A DNA stretch of 64,000 nucleotides from Liquidambar formosana (GCA_039720395.1 JBBPBK010000050.1:162066-226065), one strand, 5' to 3'; counted from the stretch's first letter, positions 41,901 through 55,588 are shown. Notes: a model not told the origin generated them from the sequence alone. Translations and numbers: made by a program.

Positions 41901-44900
41901 CTAGATCTAGTAGGGGCAGAATGATACCTGTTTGGCTGTTCAGATCTATTCCAGCAATCCAAGAGTCTCTGGTGATTAAATGAATAATAGGGGAACAATA
42001 ATTGATGAACATATCAGTTTTGTTGGGGGGTTGACAGCCAAAATTTGGGGTTCTGAGAAGTATTCCTGTTTATATTTTATGGTGTTAGCACTATTTGGAT
42101 CACCCAATGGTGTGTAGCCTTGCTTCAATGCCCTCCCTCTTGGTTTTCTATTTGGACTTGTATTTGAGCCTTCTTTCTTTGCATTAGAGTCACTTCTTAG
42201 TGTGTGAAATAAAGACAAAATCTTAAAACTAAGAACTTAACGAACACTCTAGGAGCTGGAATTGTCAGATTAGTATGCAAAAATGATAACCCTAATCAAG
42301 GAATCACAACAATGAAATTGAGGTGTGATCACAACTCAAAGATAAACTGGGCTCTGCATTTCATATAAGGGGACTTATGTAATCTTAGATTTAAATATCA
42401 GTAATAAAATCAGAGAGACAGCTCTAAGATCCTTCATTCATTCTCTGAAATTCTCTCTTCTCCTTCATTTCTTCTACATCTCCTTTTTATTTTAACTTTC
42501 CCAAACAATCACAGTCGATCCCTAAAATTATCCTCGTCTTTAATATATTCTTTTTCTCTTCATTATCACTAGGATATCAAAGCATAAAATTCAAAAGGGA
42601 ATTCAAAATAAATTTCAAAACATTAGTCTTCGGTGACCCTAAATGAGAATAATAATAAACTTATGGGACCTGTTATTTTAAAAATCTGGAACGCACACAT
42701 TAAATACAACCAAATTACAATATAAACATGCTACAAATATGGAAGTCATCATTCTGAGAAACAATATCTTAAAGAAAAGAACCTGCCATGTTGAAATAAG
42801 ATCTCTTAAATTTTCTATACAAAAAAAAAAAGAAAAAAGGATACAATCATGATAACATCACTCCAGGAATTACCTTAGCTCGAGAGAACAGCAATACCAG
42901 GCTGTATGTATGAGCAATTGCTTCAAAGTTCTCTGGCGTATTTGCAGGGGACAAGGACTGTGCCCAAATTGATGAAAGCAAGAGGGTAATCTGGCGGCTA
43001 CTCAGCCTAAGGGAAACAGCCTCCTGAGGTTTAATAAATGCAACAGTTGAAATTGATGATGAAACAAACTGTAAGGAGTTGATGTAGATATAAGAGAGGA
43101 GGGGGGGCTACCCCCCCCCCCCCCAGACACATGTATAAAATCCTAACGCCAGTCTGACCTAACATTTGAGCTCTCCGTACTTCTGTCCCAACTTTTGAGC
43201 TCTCAGTTGGCCTAAGGCATATCTGTATTATAACTGTAGGGACCTTGTTCTAACTATGTCCTATTAACATATAATAATTAAATAAATCTTGCATGTGAGA
43301 AACTCAGATTACTGTCCTCTACTTAATGCTGGACAAATTTTTGAGCCTATAATAAGAAGACAAAATGTGAAACGATTGTCCTCTAATTCTTATGTGAAAC
43401 TTAATGTCTCACCCAAGAAAAATGACTTATTGCGCTAAGTTGCTAAGAATAGAAAATAACATTTAATATTATTTAGATTCATAACTAGAATAGACTGGGC
43501 CAACCAGGCTTTAGTATCCAGGCTTAGGCTTGACCTGGAAAATAGTAGGGCTAAAAATTGAGCTGGGGCTTGGCCCTGCTGGACTTCAACTAGGGACCAA
43601 ACCCAGTTTAAACTGGGTATGCCTACTGGGATGAGCCTAAACTAGTAACAGCTATAATTGACAAATTATTCTAGATGGTAGAGACATTGGAAAAACCTAC
43701 CAATTCCTTATCTGAATTGCTCGCAGAATTTCCATTCATTGTTAAAGATGCGGGGGAACTTTTCAAACTGTATACTCGACTGTAAGATGACTTCAATCTA
43801 TTCAGAATTCCGTCATTATTGTTTCTTGCTTCCCCCTCACTGAAAACTTTTTCTTTGCTGTCTTGGCTGACACTTTCCTTTGAGGAGAATTTTTCCTTTC
43901 TTAGCTTCTCAAAAAGGGCAGCTGAAGAAGAAAAGACAGAGACGGTTCTTGAGAGCGTCCTTGGAAGATCTGCGGCCTTCTTTGACTCAGGAATAGCTGA
44001 TGGACGAGGGCAAACTGAAGATGGCACAAGAACAACAGAAAAGATGCGGTGAGCTCCAACTCGTGTTTCATGGTCTGGATGGACCATAGCTGGAAGCAAC
44101 TGATGAAATAAAGCCTCGGGGAATGCCTAAAAGGGAAAACAAAAAAGGGAAAAAAAATTAATTACAAACCTTAGCGGAACTAAGGGAGCAAAATTATCAA
44201 AATGTTAAAATTCTGCTTCTTGCCTTGTTTTGATTTGACAAATTTGGTATAGAGGCTACAATTTGAGCAGCACGATAAACAACAGAAATTGAAGTTCTGG
44301 CTATAACCGTTATAGTTGAGATGTTCTCCAACATCACGGCCATAATGTCAAGAATTGGGCCAGCATCTCCAACCTGTTCACGAATAGAAGCTCATTTTTT
44401 TTTATCTCTATGAAGATAGTTATACTGACAAATACAGCTAACTACCAATAAACTAACACAGAGCCATTGAATTACAAAAAATGGGAAGACGACTTAAAAC
44501 CAAAAACAAGCATCACAACAAATAGTCCTAGGTCAAGTTTCAAACAGCCACAAAAATCTGGTATAATGTTATCTGAGAAAACATGGGAAATCGTAGAACA
44601 TGGAGGCCACCTTATATGATAACTGCACAAGGCACTCATCCACCGCTTCCCGAAATTTTCTGTTCCATTTTACTATGTCAGCTCCCAGAGTCGCATCATC
44701 AAGTGAGCAGTGTATGCTTTTCCGCAAATGCCTCATAATATCACTTACTGCACCAATTATTGCTACAGAAGGCTCAACCTTTGCATGGCAAGCAAGGGAG
44801 GTGGTAACCTCAACAATGTCAACCTGAATGTTGGGTTGTTTAAGGACATTTTTATGATCAAGATGCTTGATTAAAATGGACAGCAAAACATGTGTACTTT

Positions 44901-46544
44901 GCCCTGCCAACAAAAAATTTAAAAATTAAAAAAAAAAAGGGGGGGGGGGGGAATCAGCTAATCATTTAAGTACAACTAAAACTTTGAAGGAAGAACGAAA
45001 GAATAGTAAAATGGTGAGAACACTAGGTAGTCAATCAAGAATGGCAAATAAGAAGTCCAAATATTAAATATAAATACCAGAATTGTCCATTAAAAACTGC
45101 ATATCCTTTAGGACTGGAAAAGCAAGCCCATGTTCAGGAGACCATAGATTTCCATTATCAAAGTAACGGAAAAAAGATTCCAGAACACGTCTTATGGTTG
45201 TTGCCTCTTTGGCCAGCTTGGCCATGTTATGCAGGCAAACCCTGGACCAAAAGCAGGGGTTCTTGGAATGTTCCCTGTGGAAAGAAAAGGAAGACAGTTG
45301 TTTGACATTTAATAACTACAGAACAAGATATTGTAAAAGCGTTCAGAAATATTTTTTCAAATAGATATTACCCTGTCACATTTATTTCGCCTTTTTCGTT
45401 CACAATTGTCCTCCAAGAAGGAACCCTCATCATGACATCTGGCGAGGGAGAGACATGACCCTCAACTTTAAGCACCTCTTGCACCCACCGATTCTGGGGA
45501 ACTTGCTTGTCATTAAGGTCCTCTGTGTTTTTTTTGCTATGACCTCCATAATTTTCCAAGACCACTATAACAACCTATTTAACAGATAAAAAAAATAATG
45601 TAAGAGGGATATTGAATAGCATTGGCAATATCAAAGAGCAGCTTCATCAGTACAACTGTACAAACGATGTCAAAAATAAAAATAAAAATAAAAAATAAAG
45701 ATGGGACATGCAATTCACAAAAAACAGTCAGCAGAACACCAATAGTTCCATTATTCATTATAAGCAGTAAAGAAAAAAAAAATGTTCCCGTATATAAATT
45801 TTAATATTAATGTATGTGGAGAACGCAGGAAAGATAAAATGCTAGGGTCCAAGATTTGTTGAGCTTGAGCAAAAATTGGAGGAATCTGACAGAATAAGCA
45901 TGGTGCAATATCTGAGAACCTATATAGTCCTAAAGGATTGCAAAACTCTTAAATAGGAGAAGAAAAAAGCACTTCAAAGAGAGCCAAGTAATTTTGATTA
46001 CATAAGCGGTTGGAATCTGAAAGACTTATCTATCTGCCTTACACCATCAAAGGGACAGGAGGCAAAGGGGATAGGCCCCAAGTTGGCAAAAGATATAGAT
46101 CACAGATGGGAGTTCACAAGAGTTGGACTCTCATCTCATCAAATTCATTTAAGGGCGCTGATGACATGGCAGAATCCTCAGCACAAAATTGGGGACATGT
46201 GTGTCCGCATGCCTGTCTGTTTGAATGCATGGAAGTATCATTTATACAAACATTAAAATTCTGTCCAGTGCAGCCTCCACATGGTGCTTCCATGGATGCT
46301 TGACTTGTAGAGCATTCTCTAATTACACCCATTATCTCAAGCACAGTTTTTGCTAGCTCTCTTTATTAATGCTCCTCCTATGCTACTAATTCTGTGAAGA
46401 AAAGAAGTTCTATGTAATATGGAAACTAATATAGTTATGAAACCCAAAAGATTACCAATGGTTGATAAAATTTAAAAGAAATGACTTGAGATCCCACCCA
46501 ATCCCTATACATTTCTCTCAGACTTCACTCCTAGTTGGAATTCT

Positions 46545-46600
<56 letters not shown>

Positions 46601-49600
46601 TTATTTATTTATTTATTTATTCGATCAGAAACAAAAAGAAATATTTATTAAATAAAAGAAAAGAAGGACAAGAGGAGGACAAGAAGTCCACCTAAAGAGT
46701 AAAGACCAACAGCAAAAAGAGAAAAACAAAGACTCAAAAGTAAGGCAATCAACAACAAACCGCCCTGAGGCGCCCTCCAATTCGACTTTAAATAATATAA
46801 AATGAGAATTCTATATTATATAACAGCACATATTTAAATCAAGTACAAGACACTACTGCAGCTAAAAGATTATCACCAATTGGAGCAGAAAGATTAAAAT
46901 ATATAACGAATGGATACACGTAGTTTGACTGTTAATGAAAACAATTGTCAAAATTTACAGAATATTTTTTAAATTAACAAGCTTACTACCAAGAGGCAAA
47001 AGTTACATAAACAATGTTTTGAGCCAATCACTCGGTCAAAGAATACAAAGATTACTACCAAGAGGCAAAAGTTATATAAAAATTAAATAAACTAGAAAAC
47101 AAAAATGGAAATGACAAGATATTCCATATCGAGGAACAAACTCATGAGTAAAGGAAATTTATAAAATTCCAAATAAGCTTACATTATCGATCTCAACCGA
47201 AATATGAGAGTATTCACCCATAAACCAAACCTACACACCAACAAAAACATAATATTAACATTAGTAGATGATCCAACTTATTAGAATATCTATAACTCCA
47301 ACTAACTAATTGGGGTCTACATGAATCCTTTTCAAAAATATAGAGGGATAAAAACTGAGAATCAAAATTCTGTCAATCATGAGGTAGAAATGTTCATTGT
47401 AGTGCTTTTAGAGACAGTCTGATTCCTCTAATTTGTAACTGTTTACTACAGAGTACACAACAGAAATTTATTAAGGTATTCAAAGCACTGACTCTTTTTC
47501 CACAACAACACCTTTCTTTAGCCACAATTTTGTTCATATGACTCTTTTCTTTTCTTTTTTCACAAAACGTAACCATTTCTTTTTACCCAAAATAACCTTG
47601 AAAATCTTAAATTTCCCTTGCAGTCCAGAAATTACAGCAAGCTTATTATTTTGATTTCCCCCATATAATTAAACCATCACCAAACTAGCTCGTATTCCAT
47701 CTACAAACCCTAACACCACCATTCCTTTCACAAACTCTACAGAAGCTAATGTTCTAGTCAACCTATGTGTGATCATAGGCAACCTGATTCTATACTTTAA
47801 GGGTTGTCATACATCAGACTGATTCAATGTGCATACAACTACTAGCAGCGAATTGAGATATTGAAAAGTAATAAGTTGTGCATACACCCAACTAAAGGTA
47901 GCCAACTATCAATCACAGCTTTAATAGAAGCAAAAAGACAATTCCTATGTAGAATGCACTCACAATCTGATCCAATAGGAATTCCACAACGTGAAGGGAA
48001 GAAAATAAAAGTTGAAAACATTACTACTATTGGATGCAATATTGTTCCATCAGATCCAGGAGATTTTGTGGGCCAAAATGGCTTATATCCTTGCATCATT
48101 TATTGATTCAAAATTATTATATGTTCAGTGAATTTTATCCTAAGTTTGGACTTTGAAGATACAACAACACATGAAAAGAATACCATCGAAGAAAGGGCTT
48201 GAAGCCCAGCTGAACGTAGATGCTGTGCCCTCTCGTCTTCCCCCACTTCCTGAGCTAACTGGCAGAGTTTTGGTATAAAGCCTTCTAAGTTAAACATGTA
48301 AGTCCCATCCCTCTGCAAAATTCAGTGACATGAAATGAGACCCAAATTTCCTGTAGCAGAAACCTGCAAGCTTGCTAATAAATTACGCGTTTACACCTAA
48401 TAACACGTGAAGCCTTGACATAAACAATCACCCAAAGGCCCTGACCTGATTATTTACAAAGTCAAAAAGAGTTTGGCATCCTATAATTCGCATTTCGTCC
48501 TGCCGTGTTTGATCCAGCAGAGTGTGAATAATGCTTAGTAAACTACTCGCAAATAGAGGCCTGCAAAATTGTGATCAGTCATACCTCAGAAACATAAATA
48601 AATCCATTTAGGGTGAGCCATAATGCATCAGAAGATATTATTAAATGAAAATTAACTCAAGGATGATAATGGTTTCACTCCACCTTTTGCTCCCTGCACA
48701 CAACTTGGAGGGTGGCAACTGACAAGGGCACTTACATTGTAGGTGGGGCAAGAAGCAATAAGTGGACCACAAAATAAGGCTGCCTCAACTCACAACCTAT
48801 GAAAGAAGCATAAGATCCTTGATTTTCTAATTAGGAAATCTTGAATCAGTTCGTAAAAGTCGGGCATAACACACCATTGAGGTAATAGACACATGATTGT
48901 CCATTTTTTTCTTGAATCATGTCATTTGTGTTCGTTCTCTTATGAGAAACTGTCCAAACCAAAACGTTGACCTTGAGAGGGACTTTCATTTTCCAAATCA
49001 ATCTAGCAGGAAAAAATCAGGGACTAGTGAATCCTCAATAATGACATCTGTTGGGAAGTCCCACATCCTACGTTGATTAAATATTCGAGTTAAACATGTC
49101 TTCATATACTTGTTTGGGCTCTCCACTTACAAGATTAGACTTGTAAGTTGGAAACTTAACATGGTATCAGAGCATATCGTTCTTGGGCCCGTTTCGCTCG
49201 TGAGCCCGTATTTGTTGTCCATGTGACAAGCCATTTGAATCTTGTTAGGCCTACACGTGAGGGGGAGTGTTGGGAAGTCCCACATTCCACATCAATTAAA
49301 TATTCGAGTTAAACATATCTTCATATACCTGTTTGGGCCCTCCACTTACAAGCTTAGGCTTGTAAGTTGGAAACTTAACAACATCAAAATATGATTTGCA
49401 AGAAAACACCACAGAAGAATCACAAGTCCAATGTCTCCTATCAAAACTAGACTGTGAAAGAAAAACATCAGAATGGAAAACAACAAAGAAACTAAGACCT
49501 CAAATTCTCTATCATTAAGATCATGAAAGATGTTGAAGTTCCAACTGAGGAAGTCAGAAAGGGAGGAAACAATCTCAACAACAAAAACTCCTTTGGACTG

Positions 49601-52600
49601 AGAGAGACAATACAAAAAAGGATACGACTTAGAGAAAAGACACTCACCCAACTGCACATCACATCCTCCCAAAAGCAAATACGGGCTGCATTGTGAAAAA
49701 TGAGCTTGACATGACTCAAGAAACAGTGAAGCCCTTGAGAGATAAACTTCCAAGGACAACGATGACTCGCCCTCACCACCATATACACACACAAGATTTG
49801 ATGCCATGGTTGCAGGAAATGAAGGTTTTCCGGCAACTCTCACCAGAGAAAAAACCACTCACACTCCCTCCCACTCTCTCTCCCTCATTTTCCAGATCTG
49901 ACATGGGGGGTTCTTTGGCCGATTTTGGGTAGACAAGAATGGGGAAAGGTAGTTTTGCTGCTGGCTTTTGGTGGTTTTAATGGCAAAAATTGTTGCTGGA
50001 AAGCGGGGAAGGTATGTGGCTGTTTGTGTACTTTTTTTGGTTGAGTTTTCAGGGGGGTTTTGATGGTGATTAAATGTTGAAATAGTGGCTGGTTTCAGGT
50101 GGGTCTCAATGTTTCAGTTGATCTTTTCCCTTAGCAGATTGCCACCAATATTTGATCTACTTGTTTTTCTTTATCACCTTCCTCTTTTTATCCACCATCT
50201 ACTTCATCCCCCTTGTTGAACATGTATGGAAGGTTTTCATGCCAATTCACAATCAAAATAAAATTGTTGCCTTCAATATGCCACTATAGAATCTTTCCAT
50301 TTGTACACTATTTTATTTTATGCCCGTGTGCACTATAGAATCTCTCCATTTGATAAGGGTACAAACAATTCTATCAGAGCATGAATAGAGGAGGTAAGAA
50401 CATAGTAGTTGCAGAGCATCTCTGTGCCTAAGAATTGGGTAGACGGTGTTTGTGCTGTTGAGGGGTTTTGGTCCCCTATGTGCATGGTACTGAGGTTTAG
50501 GTGATGGGGTTTCTCTCTCTCTCAATCTCATGTTATACCGTTCTGTGATTGCACACAATCAAAAAGGAACAATGGTGTCACACTCACTGTCACAGCCATA
50601 GAACAAACCAGCAGACTAGGTCACCAGATTTATGTCATAGTCCCATTCTTTTCTCCAAAGCTTGTGTGCCACGTAGGTAACAATGCGCTGACATGAAAGC
50701 CAACACAAATGGGTTTTGAGTTTGATTAATGGGTTGTGAGGTTATAGAGAAATGAAAGATTGCCCTTCAGTAAGGGCAATCTTGGCATTTTTTAAGGTTT
50801 CTTGCATAACATCAGCCACTTCCATTGATCAATCTAACGATCAATGGAAGAAGGGTAGTAAGTGTGCATATGTTTAACCCTCAGGGGTAGAGTGTCATTT
50901 TTAAAATGTCAAGGGAGGCTGGTGTAATTTTGTAATTTTTTCAAACCTCGGGGAAAGTAGATGTAATTTTCCTCAAGAAAAAATAAAAGAATAAGAATAA
51001 AAATAAAAGAGCACATGATGTAAAAATATTTCCAAAGAGTTCATTGGTGCAAATATGTCAACCAATATAGAAATGAAAAGCATGAATAATGAGAAAATAA
51101 GAATGAACTCACATTTGCTCCTTACAAGAGATTAACAATTTCCGGTAAATACACATGACAATTTTTGCAGATCGAAAATTCTCACTTCTCAATTCCTTGT
51201 AACACCTTTGCTCCAGAGAATTTGTAATCTGATAATTAAATTTGCACATTCCATCAATAGTGTAACAAATTTGAAAGAATAGGATTAATTAACATATGAG
51301 CTTTTCCTCAAATTGGTAAATCAAAATTATACAATATTGTCAACATATGAGCTTTTCCTCAAATTGGTAACACAAAATTATACAATATCGTCACTAAGGA
51401 AAATAATCCTTACATGTAAGGAGATATTTTTAATCAATTGAGACAAGCAGTCGATGAACATATGAGAGAAGTAAATATATGAGATATAAATTATGATTAG
51501 TGGTTTGCTTAAATTGCTTCTAAATTAATTTTTGACATAATTTCTAGTTAAATCAAAGAACGCATTTCAATCTATCAGCCACAAGTTCAAAGAAAAATAC
51601 TTATATTCAATGGTACAACTTGCAATAGAAGGGAATGAATATAATGTTTCACCACTAAAACAATATAGCTGAAAAGATATATCAAGAAATCAAAATGATA
51701 ACATAAGATAATCTAACTGTGGCTATTGTTGGCATATGTCGATACTGAACACATAAAAAAGGCTAAAATGCTTTTCGTTAAGTAGGAGCAGGTCATTGTA
51801 CATAAGATAAAAGTCACAGCAATTTAGAAATTAAAGAAAAAAAAAGGTTGGGGGGGGGGGGGGGGGGGGGGGGAACAAGCCATCAATCATGGAACTTCTA
51901 AATATAACAATAAGAAAATTCAAACTATTATTGTCATGTGTTGATGATGGTTTTCCTCGAGAGAAAGAGACAAAAATTCATTGACCATAAATGTAATGAA
52001 CAATAAAAAACCCATAGAGTAAATTTATTCTATTTTTAATCATAAAAAGGGGAAAATACAACCATGGTTCTAAATTTCAATTGAACAACACAAACCCATC
52101 AGTTTAGGAAAACCAATAAAAACAGTTATTTCTAAATTTCAGCTGAAATTAACCAAACCAAACCAAACCAAACCGCAATGCAATTTTAAAACTTCTTACT
52201 TTAGGCCAGAATTTCATATCTTTGGTGAGTTCTAAGAGAACTTGTATTAATTGAAAATCTTAGTGATAAGGAGGTTTTTGTCTCAATTGACATCAATGAT
52301 CACATTATTGATAATCTAGAAGATTAACGTTTTATATATCTTAGAATAATTTTCATAGAAGTTTATAATTTCTAAAATGCATTAAAAAAATAGAACATTA
52401 GAAAACTAGCCTCATAGCTTAATCGTTCTTCTAAATGCAGATTTTATCCTTTGTACGAATGAAATACTATTTTACAACTATTAAACAGAAATTCTCAGCA
52501 TTAATCACAGTGCTTCTCCTTCAATTATTCATCAGAAGTATATTAATCCTTCTTTAATACCATATGTTATACTTCTAATCATATCTAATCAGAATAAAAT

Positions 52601-55588
52601 GAAAACTTTAAAATAATTATCTAAGTAAAGGTGATTATTATATTGTCCTCATCAAAAAAATTATTATATTGTAAGTCATAACTTCATACATTATAATAGT
52701 TAGTTTTAGAGTCATATTCAAATAATGGATAACTACCAGAAGTGAAATTCAGGTTAATGTTTCTACAAGTTTCAGCATGTGTCAACCTTTCCTCTGTATT
52801 CCATATTGTTGTCCCACCATGCTGGTGGGTGTCTCACCCTCCAATATGCTCAACTTCATCATTTATTTGCCTCACATCTAAATAACATTTACTTTATGTT
52901 TCAAAATGCTTCTATTCATTCCCATCTCTCACAAATTTGCACAATTTCAACAGCATTTTGGTCATTTTGCCAACCAAAACTCACCCTAGGAACAAAAGTT
53001 CAAACCATGGATACAGTGAAAAAGAGAGATGAAACATTTACAAAATTCCCACTATAGAAATCTAAGTGGGCTGCACCTCTCTTTGCAAGATAACATACAT
53101 GTTATGATGAGATCCTCTAAGTTAAAAGTGAACAAATTGAAGATAAGAATAAAAAAATATATTCCATGAGATCACATAAAGATGGAATAAAGACTTGCAA
53201 ACAAAGGTTCCCTGAATGAAATTAGAAAGTTCAACAAGTCTGGTTTGAGCTCATGATGTTCTAAGGGCAATAACTCTTGATTTAAATGCAATTTCAGTAA
53301 CCCAAAACTTTTGCACTAATAAAGTGAACAATAAATGTATATAAATATATGACAAGTGGGGTACAATAATACAAACGATTAATTGAAGGTTTTGCATGAA
53401 AATAGTAGTACCTTTGGGATACGCAAAGGATTTTTTGCAGCATATTCACACAGTTTTCCAATCTTCCTATCATTTGGTTCTTCATCCTATCAAAATATAA
53501 GGGACAAATTTCAATATTATAACTAAAAAACTTTAGCTACATAAGAAATAAAAATCCAAAAACAAAATGAAAGAAATACACTGTGCACACAGAAATTCAA
53601 TGAGCAGCAATAACATGTGGTACAAAACCCAGAGACATACTAGTGCTGAACAATTTCAATAAACCTACAACCTTTTTTTAATGCACAATAAATTTTATTA
53701 AGAAACAAAAAGGGCAATACCCTGTAAGTAAAAGTGTATAAGGCACCAGAAGCTCAACACAAAGAGCAAAGATCAAAGTGCAAAACAGAAAAGACGCCCC
53801 AGAGTTAAACCATACTTATCCAAAAAGAGGGAAAGATCAAATCAAATCAGATGGTGTTTTTTAAGGTTCATAAAGTCAACATAGCTAATGTAATTGATGG
53901 TGTTTTTTTAGGTTCATATTTTTTAAGCCTTTCATTTCTTTAATTATTTAGACCAGATCACAAGTGTCTGTCTTACAGGAAAAGTTAGAGGATAGTACGC
54001 TTTACAATGCTATTCATGAACAAGAGTCAATAAAAAACAAGAGATAGTGAAGAGAGGATGTTGAGATGAGAGAGTCTGAAGACAAGAAAGGTTAGAATAC
54101 AATGGAAGCATTTGAGAGAAGTTGGGGGTAGCATCAATTAAGCATATAAGAGAAATTCAGCTTTGATGCTTTAGTCATGTGCAACGAAGATAAATGTTCC
54201 ATCAGTAAGGAGTAGTATTTCAGCTGAAGTTGAAAGTACAACAAGGATAGCAGGAAGCCTATTCAAGTTATGAGAAGTGAGATGATGGCCAATGACCTAC
54301 CAACATATATGGCGCTCGATGGAGCCAAATGGCAAAAAAGGATGCACATAACCAACCCATTTACTTTGGATAAGGCTTGGTTGAATTGATTTATATATGA
54401 AAATTTTGCAGGAGGTGCACATTTTTTACTAAGACATCTGATTTCATTGTACATCAAAATAAATAACAAATAAGCACCACCCTTTCTTACTGTTTCTTGC
54501 ATTGTTTCCTATACCCATTTCCTTTTCGAATGTGCATTTATCTAAAACACAACATCAATCAATCAATCAATCTGCAAAGTATAATCCAAAGGTAAGAAGT
54601 CAGTCAGCTCAAAAAAGAATAAGAATTATACATAGGAGCTTTTGTTAAAGTGAGTATGGGGACCGTGAAAAATGCTGTCAACAAGTGTTGAAATTAATTT
54701 CGTCTTTAGACACTTGCCACTGGATATAAACTCATTGAAACATCATCACAGTGCTCTCACAGAATCACGAAAAAAGACTAGGGACTTGTAATGCCAGTAT
54801 GTCAGAGTTTCACCAAGACTGAATAATAAAGAGTGAGTAACAAGTTTTATATTTTAATGGAAAAAATTCCAATGAATTAAACCAGTTTGGGGTTCAATGA
54901 AATGAAGCAAAACATTTTTTTTTTCTAGTTCTGCACAAAAGAAAAGGCCAAAAAAAAAAAAAAAAAATCATTCTGCATTCTAAAAGTACAGAGTTGTAAT
55001 GATATGACTCATCAACCCAGCTATTATAAACAAGAGATCAAAAAATTTTGCTGTAAATCACGCTCCACTATACAGTGAGGATTCAACAAGTTCTTATGGG
55101 ATGTTCAACAAAAATTTATATGCAAATTCCAATTATTACATAGCCAGCTATGAAAATATCAAATGAATAAATGAGATAGCTTTCCAAAACATCAATCAAT
55201 CAGCCGATAATGCCCCACAAAAACACAAAACTATTTTTGACATCTCCAAATGAAAGCAAGCATATGGTAACATCACCATTCACCTAGACTCCCTCTCCGT
55301 GACTAATAATTAACTAACAGGACCGAAATTATAAGAACAATTCAACAAACAACTATATCCACAACAACCTTCATGACAACCACATTAAAAAAAAAAAAAA
55401 ATTCAAAACTTCTAAAATATCACAGAACCCATAAAACCAACCTGGGAACGAGGAAAAATATCCGCGATCAGTTTCTTGTATCTCTTCACCGGCTGCCGTG
55501 ACCTCGCCCGCATAGACGGGCAAAAGAAACACAAACTCCCGCACACGGGCAAGACTTTCCGCGAAATTACACCAGAAACCGTGCTCAT
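35978..55588 (-). CDS. SRL2: Plant EFR3-like protein (SEMI-ROLLED LEAF 2 / EFOP type), 19 coding exons
   Basis: Membrane anchor of the plant PI4K-alpha1 complex in known members. Exons 5' to 3': 55,588-55,442, 53,486-53,412, 51,228-51,113, 48,560-48,446, 48,312-48,184, 47,230-47,183, 45,574-45,372, 45,274-45,078, 44,903-44,611, 44,373-44,224, 44,126-43,701, 43,023-42,874, 39,903-39,828, 39,140-39,013, 38,675-38,481, 38,369-38,229, 38,154-38,029, 36,676-36,440, 36,142-35,978. All join in frame to 1,038 residues plus stop, a normal length. The N terminus has Cys16, Cys20 and Cys23 in CGSLCFFC followed by basic RARSRQPVKRYKK, matching the S-acylated, lipid-binding anchor. The rest is an ARM/HEAT-type helical solenoid (KLCEYAAKNP, FWSRVCLHNMAKLA, AVSDIMRHLRKSIHC, MVHPDHETRVGAHRIF), with a low-complexity loop in exon 11 and conserved MAGHCEALLMGKQ in exon 18. 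Intron 10 uses a GC donor (AAG|GCAAG). Function is from the family; the sequence shows an intact gene. Confidence 0.95.
36815..37000 (-). mobile_element. LINE tail fragment in intron 17 (RNase H end)
   Basis: The minus strand encodes CFHVYRDGNKAADCVAKLGC, the last helix of the RNase H domain typical of plant LINEs, then a short tail. It is followed on that strand by a C-rich run, an A run and a (TA)n tract (36,714-36,790), as expected for a LINE 3' end that gained simple repeats. Same orientation as the host gene. Confidence 0.75.
40650..41760 (+). mobile_element. RTE-type LINE fragment in intron 12 (antisense to the gene)
   Basis: The plus strand encodes a broken reverse transcriptase with the RTE-clade signature. 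It begins PAEAWKFMGGDGVVWLKNLF, then MPIEWRKIT, YIKLMSHMIKLRENVIEQGL and RHETTVS. Further frame-shifted pieces follow (a DKVPVNILWW-like segment, LARHIQKYVP, VDSTLERQ), down to a worn end near 41,700 and an A run at 41,629. Many stops; not active. Confidence 0.8.
46551..46596. repeat. (TA)n microsatellite in intron 6
   Basis: About 23 TA units followed by (TTTA)n. The chance reading frame over it (IYIYIY) is not a gene. A bordering A-rich stretch at 46,625-46,790 may be the tail of a retroposon. Confidence 0.9.
48830..49860 (-). mobile_element. LINE fragment in intron 3, split by a TRIM
   Basis: From 49,830 downwards the minus strand reads a LINE zone after the RT: ARICFWEDV, then GECLFSKSYPFLYCLSQSKG, SDFLSWNFN and DLNDREFEVLVSLL. 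After the TRIM (49,049-49,380) the zinc-binding region resumes with frame changes: MKVPLKVNVLVW-like, SHKRTNTNDMIQEK. The same LINE zone appears at 30,385-31,000. The copy has stops and is dead. It has the same orientation as the host gene, inside an intron. Confidence 0.75.
49049..49380 (+). mobile_element. Complete TRIM retrotransposon, 332 bp, with 5-bp target duplication
   Basis: Two direct LTRs of 113 bases (49,049-49,161 and 49,268-49,380), both starting tgttgggaagtcccaca and ending aaacttaaca; I count about ten differences (about 91% identity). Directly after the left LTR is tggtatcagagc (49,162-49,173), the primer site for initiator methionine tRNA. Just before the right LTR is a purine tract (gtgagggggag). 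Flanks acatc (49,044-49,048 and 49,381-49,385) are a 5-base duplication. With only 106 internal bases and no ORF this is a terminal-repeat retrotransposon in miniature, mobilised in trans. Confidence 0.95.
50757..50850. repeat. Two short perfect hairpins in intron 3
   Basis: agattgccctt-cagt-aagggcaatct near 50,757-50,783 and cttccattgatc-(aatctaac)-gatcaatggaag near 50,819-50,850. They may be parts of one worn foldback element; 50,880-50,975 also has the ggtgtaattttg-type ends seen in other MITEs here. Confidence 0.6.
51850..51873. repeat. 24-base poly(G) run in intron 2
   Basis: On the gene's sense strand this reads as 24 C. Such long G runs are rare in AT-rich plant DNA and may be partly a sequencing or assembly effect. 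Shorter ones lie at 36,769-36,781, 43,110-43,125 and 44,940-44,951. Confidence 0.8.
54000..54395 (+). mobile_element. RTE-type LINE 3' end in intron 1
   Basis: Plus-strand pieces with frame changes resemble the C terminus of RTE elements: an R-rich segment with a GGSIN-like motif, then MANDLPTYMALDGAKWQKRM-like residues with the conserved D..A.W..RI layout, ending near tttggataaggcttggttga. Older than, or separate from, the fragment in intron 12. Confidence 0.65.

Noticed and set aside
46010..46344. Cys-rich frames in intron 6 on both strands
   Set aside because: Overlapping short frames inside an intron without splice support or a known domain pattern.
49049..49380. Cassandra-type TRIM with a 5S RNA promoter
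   Set aside because: The LTRs are only 113 bases and I see no 5S-like A/C-box sequence; the primer site and length fit an ordinary TRIM.
49346..49858. 170-residue minus-strand reading frame as a new gene
   Set aside because: Its translation is a LINE region (FWEDV and following) that runs into the TRIM LTR; no independent gene.
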